Of a stretch of DNA of 6,738 nucleotides, positions 1 through 4,569 are shown one piece after another (within the stretch, counting starts at the first letter, position 1; each line of letters begins with the position of its first letter). The stretch spans positions 1 through 6,738 of the forward strand of contig JABMOP010000152.1 of the NCBI GenBank assembly GCA_013204125.1. Reading direction: 5' to 3'. Below the pieces are notes generated by a model, which was not told where the DNA came from, ran no database searches, and saw only the letters and a program-made list of their open reading frames with translations. This DNA comes from Rhodospirillales bacterium (GTDB lineage Bacteria > Pseudomonadota > Alphaproteobacteria > Rhodospirillales > UBA2165). The translations under genes and the position numbers were made by a program.

Positions 1-902
1 ATGTAATTCCGCAAGTTGTCGAAGTGGTTCTGGATAAAAGGCCAAAGAACACTAAACCGTTCCAGATGCCCGATACCTGCCCTGAATGCGGTAGCCCGGT
101 ACTCCAAGGCGAAGACGAAGTCGCCCGGCGCTGCACCGGCGGTTACAGTTGTCCGGCCCAAGCGGCGGAAAAATTGAAACATTTTGTATCCCGCGACGCC
201 TTCGATATCGAAGGATTAGGCGCTAAAAATATTGTCTCCTTTTTCGAAGACGGCATCATCGAAACCGAAGCGGATATATTTAATCTGGAAACCAAGCGCG
301 GGCAAATACTGGAACGTGATGGCTGGGCCGAAAAATCCGTCGATAAATTAATCGCTGCCATAAATGGACGAAAAACCGTCGCCTTGGACAAATTCATCTA
401 TGCCCTCGGTATTCGCCAGGTCGGTCAGGCAACCGCACGCTTGTTGGCCAAGACCTACGGTAGCCTCAAGGGCTGGAAAGAAGCGATGATCGCGGCCAGG
501 GACAGCGAGGCTGAAGCCTATCAAGAATTGATCAATATCGACGGTATTGGCGCCGCCGTCGCCGAAGATATCGCCGCCTACTTCGCCCATGAGCGTAATC
601 TCAGGGTGCTGAGTGAATTGGAAGATCATTTGTTGGTCGTTGATTTCGAAGCGCCCGACCAAGCATCGTCACCGATTGCCGGCAAGACGGTCGTCTTCAC
701 CGGATCATTGGAACGCATGAGCCGCGGGGAAGCCAAAGCCCGCGCCGAATCCTTGGGCGCCAAAGTTGCCGGATCGGTATCCAAGAAAACCGATTACGTC
801 GTTATCGGCGCCGATGCCGGATCAAAAGCCAAAAAAGCCGCTGATCTAGGGGTTAAAACCTTAAGCGAAGACGCGTGGGCAGATTTGATCGATAGCGTTT
901 AG
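1..902 (+). CDS. ligA: NAD-dependent DNA ligase LigA, C-terminal part (5' end outside window)
   Basis: LigA seals nicks in duplex DNA using NAD+, in Okazaki-fragment joining and repair. The frame is open to the left edge: from base 3 it reads VIPQVVEVV, the end of the OB fold, so the GTG at 24 is an internal valine codon and not the start. About 299 residues are present of a family length near 670-700; the adenylation domain with its catalytic lysine is missing. Visible in order: a Cys4 zinc finger (Cys codons at 78, 87, 132 and 150), the helix-hairpin-helix domain (GLG near 213, GIRQVG near 408, IDGIG near 537), and a C-terminal BRCT domain from about 675 with TVVFTGS and KTDYVVIGADAGSKAKKA. 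The C-terminus is intact and ends in TAG. The next gene starts 39 bases downstream on the same strand, with no obvious terminator between. Confidence 0.97.
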   Translation, partial: VIPQVVEVVLDKRPKNTKPFQMPDTCPECGSPVLQGEDEVARRCTGGYSCPAQAAEKLKHFVSRDAFDIEGLGAKNIVSFFEDGIIETEADIFNLETKRGQILERDGWAEKSVDKLIAAINGRKTVALDKFIYALGIRQVGQATARLLAKTYGSLKGWKEAMIAARDSEAEAYQELINIDGIGAAVAEDIAAYFAHERNLRVLSELEDHLLVVDFEAPDQASSPIAGKTVVFTGSLERMSRGEAKARAESLGAKVAGSVSKKTDYVVIGADAGSKAKKAADLGVKTLSEDAWADLIDSV

Positions 903-928
903 AAGCGTAAGACTTATTCAAATCAAAA

Positions 929-934
929 AGAGGG
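929..934 (+). promoter_or_regulatory. Ribosome binding site of the decarboxylase gene
   Basis: AGAGGG lies 7 bases before the ATG at 942. It supports that start, as does the N-terminus MQGKIGLEEHF, which matches the usual beginning of gamma-resorcylate decarboxylases. I see no convincing promoter in the 39-base gap, so the gene may be read from ligA or from a promoter inside ligA. Confidence 0.7.
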
Positions 935-941
935 ATATATC

Positions 942-1919
942 ATGCAGGGTAAAATTGGGCTCGAAGAACATTTCGCCATCGAAGATACGATCGAAGATTC
1001 CAACGGCTTCCTCGATCCCGGTATTTGGCCGGAACTGAAAAGCAGGCTTTTGGACGTTCAAGGCAAGCGCATCGGTTTCATGGACCAATACGAGGTCGAG
1101 ATGATGATCCTGTCCTTAAACGCGCCGGCCATTCAGGCGATTTCAGATACCGCCCGCGCGACCGAAATCGCCATCAAATCCAACGATATTCTGGCCGAAG
1201 AAGTGGCCAAGAACCCTAAGCGGTTCCAAGCTTTGGCGGCGTTGCCGATGCAGGACCCGGAAGCGGCGGCGTTGGAGCTTCAACGCTGCGTCAAGGATCT
1301 CGGCTTTGTCGGCGCCCTGGTGAACGGCTTTTCGGAGCTAGAAGAAGAAAACAGCGCCGTCTATTACGATCTAAAGCAATATTGGCCGTTCTGGAAAGTG
1401 GTGGAAGAACTGGACGTTCCGTTCTATCTGCATCCCCGCAATCCGTTGCCGATCGATTCCCGCATCTATGACGGCCATCCATGGCTGATGGGCCCGACCT
1501 GGGCCTTTGCGCAGGAAACGGCGGTGCATGCCTTGCGCCTGATTTGTTCCGGACTGTTTGATGAGTACCCAAAGATACAGATTATTCTGGGCCATATGGG
1601 CGAAGGCATCCCCTTCAATCTGTGGCGCATCGACAACCGCAACGGTTGGGTCAAGGCGCCGCCGACCTATCCCGCCAAGCGCTTGGTCGCCGATTATATT
1701 CAGGAAAATTTCCACATCACCACGTCGGGTAATTTCCGCACCCAAACCTTGATCGACACCCTGCTCGAAGTCGGCGCGGATCGTATTTTATTTTCCACCG
1801 ATTACCCGTTCGAAGGGGTCGAAGATGCGGCCTTATGGTTTGATGATGCGTCCATCAGCGAAGCCGACCGGCTAAAGATCGGCCGCACCAACGCACAGAA
1901 ACTATTCAAATTGGATTAG
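942..1919 (+). CDS. Amidohydrolase-family decarboxylase, gamma-resorcylate decarboxylase-like
   Basis: This is a 325-residue metal-dependent TIM-barrel protein of the Amidohydro_2 / ACMSD-type family. It closely resembles bacterial gamma-resorcylate (2,6-dihydroxybenzoate) decarboxylase, about 327 residues, which reversibly decarboxylates 2,6-dihydroxybenzoate to resorcinol in the cytoplasm. Landmarks fall at the numbering I remember for the Rhizobium enzyme: Glu8 and His10 in LEEHF, His164 in FYLHPRNPLP, His218 in LGHMGEG, Arg229 in WRID, and Asp287 in FSTDYPF. These are the metal ligands and active-site residues, so the protein should be active. There is no signal peptide. Nothing in the window adds a resorcinol pathway: ligA precedes it and the ATP synthase genes converge on it. 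The family is well recognised. The exact substrate is inferred and could be another hydroxybenzoate. Its TAG stop overlaps the atpF stop on the other strand. Confidence 0.88.
   Translation: MQGKIGLEEHFAIEDTIEDSNGFLDPGIWPELKSRLLDVQGKRIGFMDQYEVEMMILSLNAPAIQAISDTARATEIAIKSNDILAEEVAKNPKRFQALAALPMQDPEAAALELQRCVKDLGFVGALVNGFSELEEENSAVYYDLKQYWPFWKVVEELDVPFYLHPRNPLPIDSRIYDGHPWLMGPTWAFAQETAVHALRLICSGLFDEYPKIQIILGHMGEGIPFNLWRIDNRNGWVKAPPTYPAKRLVADYIQENFHITTSGNFRTQTLIDTLLEVGADRILFSTDYPFEGVEDAALWFDDASISEADRLKIGRTNAQKLFKLD
1916..1919. other. Overlapping convergent stop codons (decarboxylase and atpF)
   Basis: The four bases TTAG hold the TAG of the + strand decarboxylase (1917-1919) and the TAA of the - strand atpF (complement of 1916-1918). 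The two genes therefore converge tail to tail with a 4-base overlap. I see no GC-rich hairpin with a T-run nearby for either strand, so each transcript probably runs into the opposite gene. Confidence 0.92.
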
Positions 1920-2452
1920 TTGAGTTTATCGGACAGATTGCGGATGGCATCGTCGATCAGGGATGCCGCCTTGGCGTCTTTCACTTCTTCGACGAGGATC
2001 GTCCGGGTGGCTTCTAAGGCGATATCGGCGGCGCTGCGGCGGACTTCTGTGGTGGCGTCGGATTCGGCCTGGGCAATGCGGTCGAGGGCGAGTTTCTCGC
2101 GCCGTTTAAGAGACGCTTCCAGATCCGCGGTCATGCGTTTGCGTAATTTCTGCGCTTCTTCGCGCGCCGTTGCGATGATCTCCTCACCTTCCTTTTCGGC
2201 TTCGGTCAATTTCCGTTTACAGCCGGCAAGAAGATTTTGCGCTTCTTCTCGAAGCTCGGTCGCTTCTTCAATTTTCTTTTGAATTCCTTGGATTTTCTCG
2301 TCGAGCGTCGAGGTGATCGAGGCCCAGGCGGGTTTAGCCAAAAGCCCGACAAGAATAACAAAGGAAATCGCCACCCAAAATGTCGGCGCATGCCAGAACG
2401 GCTCGCTCTGTGCGGCGGCGCCCGAAGCTTCTGCTGCAAATGCTGGAAACAT
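1916..2452 (-). CDS. atpF: ATP synthase F0 subunit b
   Basis: Subunit b is a membrane-anchored helix that pairs with b' to form the outer stalk holding F1 against subunit a. The 178-residue protein has a short alanine-rich N-terminus, one transmembrane helix at about residues 22-40 (WVAISFVILVGLLAKPAW), then a long charged coiled coil to the C-terminus; size and layout are normal for the longer b of alphaproteobacteria. Its ATG overlaps the stop of the preceding b' gene in the sequence TGATG. It is the last gene of the F0 cluster; F1 genes do not follow, which fits the split F0/F1 operons of this group. An oddity is Cys78 in LLAGCKRK, where I would expect LLAEYQRK. Which of the pair is called b or b' is by convention; this is the second and longer one. 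Confidence 0.95.
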   Translation of the reverse strand: MFPAFAAEASGAAAQSEPFWHAPTFWVAISFVILVGLLAKPAWASITSTLDEKIQGIQKKIEEATELREEAQNLLAGCKRKLTEAEKEGEEIIATAREEAQKLRKRMTADLEASLKRREKLALDRIAQAESDATTEVRRSAADIALEATRTILVEEVKDAKAASLIDDAIRNLSDKLN

Positions 2453-2454
2453 CA
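2450..2454 (-). promoter_or_regulatory. Stop-start overlap TGATG between b' and b genes
   Basis: On the - strand the TGA stop of b' (2454-2452) shares one base with the ATG of atpF (2452-2450). This is a typical arrangement for termination-reinitiation. Coupling would keep the two stalk subunits near 1:1, as the b/b' heterodimer needs. The coupling itself is inferred. Confidence 0.85.
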
Positions 2455-2943
2455 GCCCCGTCCCGCCAACGCTTTATCGACGGCGGCGGCAGCTGCATCA
2501 TTTGAAGGCTTAACGCCGATCAGACGCATCGTGGCGCTGATCGCGGTATCGATGGCGGCTTCGCGGATGCTGGAAATTGCGGCGTCTTTGGCATCGGCAA
2601 TATTGGCTTCCGCCGCTTGAATGTTTTTGCCCAATTGGCGGCCCAGCTTGTCATGCTGGTTGGCGGCCTCATCGGCCGCGCTCCTTGCCGCTTCTTGAAT
2701 TGCACCGCGCGCGGTTTCGCGTGCCTGCGCCAGAGCGTCGTCATAGGCCGCAGCGTCTTTGTTTGCTTCGGCGCGTAAATTTACCGCTGCATCCAAATTA
2801 TCATCGATTTTTTCCTGGCGTGCTTCCAACACCTGCCCAATGCGCGGCAAAGCCACACGCGACATGAGCAGGTAGAGAAGAACAAACGAGATCACCAGCC
2901 AAATAAGCTGGGTCGGAAAAGTGGTGATATCAAACTGTGGCAT
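2452..2943 (-). CDS. atpF': ATP synthase F0 subunit b'
   Basis: This is the second, diverged stalk subunit, found in photosynthetic bacteria, cyanobacteria and many alphaproteobacteria, where b' and b form a heterodimer instead of the b2 homodimer of E. coli. The 163-residue protein begins MPQFDITTFPTQLIWLV, has one transmembrane helix at about residues 11-29, and carries the typical MSRVALPRIGQVLEARQEKI segment just after it. The remainder is an alanine-rich, charged coiled coil. The ATG at 2943 is preceded by AAGAGG at 2954-2949 with 5 bases spacing. It lies 54 bases downstream of atpE, across a hairpin, and overlaps atpF by one base. Other names used for this gene are atpX, atpF2 and atpG; the last is also used for the F1 gamma subunit. 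Confidence 0.95.
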   Translation of the reverse strand: MPQFDITTFPTQLIWLVISFVLLYLLMSRVALPRIGQVLEARQEKIDDNLDAAVNLRAEANKDAAAYDDALAQARETARGAIQEAARSAADEAANQHDKLGRQLGKNIQAAEANIADAKDAAISSIREAAIDTAISATMRLIGVKPSNDAAAAAVDKALAGRG

Positions 2944-2958
2944 ATGAGCCTCTTATAA

Positions 2959-2998
2959 ATACGATCCGCCGGGGGGCCGTCTTTGACCCCGATCGTAT
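2959..2998 (-). promoter_or_regulatory. Stem-loop in the mRNA between atpE and b' genes
   Basis: On the - strand, ATACGATC (2998-2991) and GATCGTAT (2966-2959) are perfect 8-base complements. Inside them GGGG (2990-2987) can pair with CCCC (2974-2971), leaving GGCG (2970-2967) as a bulge and a loop of about 12 bases. The upper arm begins on the last base of the atpE stop codon and the lower arm ends 4 bases before the b' Shine-Dalgarno. There is no T-run, so it does not look like a full intrinsic terminator. An RNA-processing or 3'-stabilising element that protects atpE mRNA is the likelier role; a partial attenuator is possible. The pairing is seen in the sequence and the role is inferred. 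Confidence 0.7.
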
Positions 2999-3222
2999 CA
3001 GGTGAACAGCAGAATAAGCGCGATAACCAACGCGAAAATCGCCAGGGCTTCGACCAAGGCGAAACCGATGAAGGTCATCGTGCGGATAGATCCTTCCGAT
3101 GCCGGGTTGCGCCCGACCGCGGATATAAAGCTGGCGAAGATAAGACCGATACCGATGCCCGGTCCGATAACGCCGAGGACGGCCAGTCCGGCACCAAGTA
3201 ATTTTGCGGCTTCTGCTTCCAT
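2998..3222 (-). CDS. atpE: ATP synthase F0 subunit c (proteolipid)
   Basis: Subunit c forms the rotating membrane ring that carries protons. The 74-residue protein is a two-helix hairpin: helix 1 with the glycine-rich GPGIGIG motif (residues 20-26), the polar loop Arg38-Asn39-Pro40 that meets F1, and helix 2 with the proton-binding carboxylate Glu58 in FALVEALAIF. Glu58 is followed by Ala, not Ser or Thr, and no glutamine stands at the matching place in helix 1, so the sodium-binding signature is absent and proton coupling is expected. The ATG at 3222 has AAAGGA 10 bases upstream inside an A-rich leader. It follows atpB by 53 bases and is followed by a hairpin before the b' gene, which suits the need for many c copies per enzyme. 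Confidence 0.98.
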   Translation of the reverse strand: MEAEAAKLLGAGLAVLGVIGPGIGIGLIFASFISAVGRNPASEGSIRTMTFIGFALVEALAIFALVIALILLFT

Positions 3223-3275
3223 AATCTGAGTTTCCTTTCTCTAAAGCTGGAATTTTGTGTTCGGGTTAAGTGTCA
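3223..3275 (-). promoter_or_regulatory. A-rich leader and ribosome binding site of atpE
   Basis: The 53 bases between atpB and atpE on the - strand contain ACACAAAATTCC and then AGAGAAAGGAAAC, with the Shine-Dalgarno AAAGGA at 3238-3233, 10 bases from the ATG. I see no stable hairpin in it. E. coli atpE has a known translation enhancer upstream of its start; an A-rich, unstructured leader here could serve the same end, but this is inference. Confidence 0.5.
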
Positions 3276-4007
3276 TTAATGCATGTGGACTGCATCGTTA
3301 ATATAGATGCAGGTCAAAATGGCGAAGATGTAGGCTTGCAGGAAGGCGATCAACAATTCAAGCCCGGTGACGGCGACCAGTCCGGCGATCGGAATGAAGC
3401 CAAATATACCCATCGGCACGACGAAACCGGCGACCACTTTCAACAACGTATGCCCGGCCATCATATTGGCGAACAAACGAACGCTGAGGCTGATCGGGCG
3501 CGACAGGTACGAAATGATTTCAATTGGGATCAAGAGCGGCGCCATTATCATGGGCACGCCTTCGGGCAAGAAAAAGCCGAAAAACTTGAAGCCGTGCCTG
3601 AAAATGGCAACCGTCGTAACGGTCAAGAATATGAAACCGGCCATGGCGAAGGTAATGACGATGTGGCTTGTATAGGTGAAGCTATAAGGGATCAGGCCAA
3701 GCATATTTCCGAAAAGAACGAACATGAACAGCGAAAATACGAAGGGGAAATAAGGCTTGCCCTCTTTGCCGACCGTGTCGCTGACCATTTTTGCGATGAA
3801 ACTGTAGCAAATTTCGGCGATCAATTGCCAACGGCTCGGCACCAGGGCGCGGCTGCGGACGCTGAGGATCATCATCGCCGACGCCCCCAGGATCGCCAAG
3901 ATCATGAAAGCCGAGGAATTGGTGAACGATACATCCAAATCGCCGATCCGGATTGGAATCCAGGTCGCAATTTCAAATTGTGTTAACGGGCTATGTTGTT
4001 CGGCCAA
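3276..4007 (-). CDS. atpB: ATP synthase F0 subunit a
   Basis: Subunit a provides the two proton half-channels against the c ring. The 243-residue protein has several transmembrane helices and the family signature SVRLFANMMAGH, with the essential arginine at Arg177 (E. coli Arg210) and Asn181. Gln224 matches E. coli Gln252. His186 and Glu217 fall at the places of E. coli Glu219 and His245, that is, the pair is swapped, as in mitochondria and many other bacteria. The start is TTG at 4007: AGGAA lies 8 bases upstream, an in-frame stop (the atpI TAA) lies just beyond it, MAEQHSPLTQFEI is a normal beginning for this family in alphaproteobacteria, and the first in-frame ATG would remove 34 residues. 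The gene starts 21 bases after atpI and precedes atpE. Confidence 0.97.
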   Translation of the reverse strand: MAEQHSPLTQFEIATWIPIRIGDLDVSFTNSSAFMILAILGASAMMILSVRSRALVPSRWQLIAEICYSFIAKMVSDTVGKEGKPYFPFVFSLFMFVLFGNMLGLIPYSFTYTSHIVITFAMAGFIFLTVTTVAIFRHGFKFFGFFLPEGVPMIMAPLLIPIEIISYLSRPISLSVRLFANMMAGHTLLKVVAGFVVPMGIFGFIPIAGLVAVTGLELLIAFLQAYIFAILTCIYINDAVHMH

Positions 4008-4020
4008 TAGATCGGTTCCT
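4005..4020 (-). promoter_or_regulatory. TTG start codon and Shine-Dalgarno of atpB
   Basis: On the - strand AGGAA (4020-4016) is followed after 8 bases by TTG (4007-4005). This is a rare start codon; there is no ATG or GTG in frame between the atpI stop and residue 35. A weak start for a single-copy subunit is consistent with unequal F0 stoichiometry. Confidence 0.8.
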
Positions 4021-4028
4021 AAATATTC

Positions 4029-4397
4029 TTAGTCGGTATCATTATCGTTCGCTTGATCGGTCGGCGATTGACGCTGGTACCCTGCGCTATAGCCGTAGCT
4101 GTTAACCAAGCGAAAGACGTTCAAAATACCGGCAGCGCCCCCTAAAAGCGCAAAAAGTATCAACAACCACGGCTGAGTTTCCAACCATCGATCCAACAGC
4201 AGACCGACACCGACACCCACCCCCAACGCCGCGACCATTTCCGTACCGACCCGCATGGCAACCGCCATTCCGCTTCTCGTCGCTGCCGCGCCGCTGTCAT
4301 CTTCACTGGACTTCGATCTGCCGTCGTCGCCGCGTAAACGGCGAACCCGGGATTCGAAGTCTTCGTTTGACTGTGGAATTTTCCCCTCGCTCGTCAC
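4029..4397 (-). CDS. atpI: AtpI, accessory subunit of F0F1 ATP synthase
   Basis: This is a small membrane protein encoded ahead of the F0 genes. The family (ATPase_gene1 / AtpI-AtpZ type) is thought to help assembly or stability of the c ring and F0, and a role in Mg2+/Ca2+ transport has been proposed. With the GTG start at 4397 it has 122 residues, normal for the family: a charged N-terminus (residues 10-40), helix 1 at about 51-68 with GVGVGVGLLLDRWLE, helix 2 at about 76-98 (PWLLILFALLGGAAGILNVFR), and a polar tail. The frame is open up to a TTG at 4505, but that TTG is the -35 box of a promoter, so the longest form cannot be made from that transcript. An in-frame ATG at 4463 (144 residues) would sit only a few bases from the predicted RNA 5' end and inside a hairpin. 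The GTG has only a weak GGGA 5 bases upstream, so the exact start is uncertain. Confidence 0.85.
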   Translation of the reverse strand: MTSEGKIPQSNEDFESRVRRLRGDDGRSKSSEDDSGAAATRSGMAVAMRVGTEMVAALGVGVGVGLLLDRWLETQPWLLILFALLGGAAGILNVFRLVNSYGYSAGYQRQSPTDQANDNDTD

Positions 4398-4425
4398 GGA
4401 GATCCCAACTGCCCAGTATCGGGGG

Positions 4426-4435
4426 CTGTCGACAG
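4426..4435. repeat. 10-base perfect palindrome CTGTCGACAG in the atp leader
   Basis: CTGTCGACAG reads the same on both strands and lies in the predicted untranslated leader of atpI, about 35-45 bases downstream of the predicted transcription start. It could be a small operator or an RNA hairpin, or chance. No matching copy was seen elsewhere in the window. Confidence 0.35.
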
Positions 4436-4448
4436 AAATCCCTGCCGG

Positions 4449-4463
4449 ATGAAGTCGCTTCAT
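4449..4463 (-). promoter_or_regulatory. Short hairpin at the 5' end of the atp mRNA
   Basis: ATGAAG and CTTCAT pair perfectly around the three-base loop CGA. The stem begins about 6 bases from the predicted RNA 5' end and contains the in-frame ATG at 4463. A 5'-terminal stem can protect an mRNA from decay, and here it would also hinder initiation at that ATG. The pairing is seen and the function is inferred. Confidence 0.45.
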
Positions 4464-4476
4464 TGAATTCGCGGGG

Positions 4477-4505
4477 ACCATATCTTCCGTATATAGGGCT
4501 GTCAA
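4477..4505 (-). promoter_or_regulatory. Sigma70-type promoter of the atp F0 operon
   Basis: On the - strand a perfect -35 box TTGACA (4505-4500) is followed after exactly 17 bases by TATGGT (4482-4477), which matches four of six positions of the -10 consensus, including its first three bases and final T. Transcription would start at about 4470-4468. It lies in the gap between the smc stop and atpI, with a very AT-rich stretch directly upstream. This gives a leader of about 70 bases before the GTG start of atpI. Confidence 0.72.
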
Positions 4506-4569
4506 GATTCAATAACCCCAACATAACTAATTGAAAATAAATAAGAAAAATAGATTTTTATACAACGTT
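4506..4569 (-). promoter_or_regulatory. AT-rich gap between smc and the atp promoter (UP-element-like)
   Basis: By my count 14 of 64 bases are G or C, far below the flanking genes. It contains A- and T-runs on the - strand such as TATAAAAATC and CTATTTTTC just upstream of the -35 box. This resembles an UP element that binds the RNA polymerase alpha subunits. I see no GC-rich stem, so an intrinsic terminator for smc is not evident and some readthrough into atp is possible. Confidence 0.45.

Noticed and set aside
24..26. GTG at 24 as the start of a short ligase gene
   Set aside because: The same frame runs upstream to the window edge with recognisable LigA OB-fold residues, so this is an internal valine.
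885..913. TTGATC followed by TAAGAC as a promoter for the decarboxylase
   Set aside because: The -10 match is poor (three of six) and no alternative spacing improves it.
882..924. 7-base inverted repeat GATTTGA / TCAAATC spanning the end of ligA, as a terminator
   Set aside because: The arms are short and AT-rich, the loop is 29 bases, and no T-run follows; it is likely chance.
3270..3986. A 238-codon open frame on the + strand across atpB
   Set aside because: It is the complement of the strongly conserved atpB. Its His-, Asp-, Glu- and Arg-rich make-up is what the reverse of hydrophobic codons gives, and it resembles no family I know.
4398..4505. Extended atpI N-terminus (158 residues from the TTG at 4505)
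   Set aside because: The TTG is part of the -35 box, and the family normally has about 110-130 residues; the GTG at 4397 fits better.
4546..4559. AAAAAT-AG-ATTTTT inverted repeat after smc, as a terminator
   Set aside because: The stem is made only of A and T with a two-base loop; it would not form a stable hairpin and is better explained by the AT-rich character of the gap.
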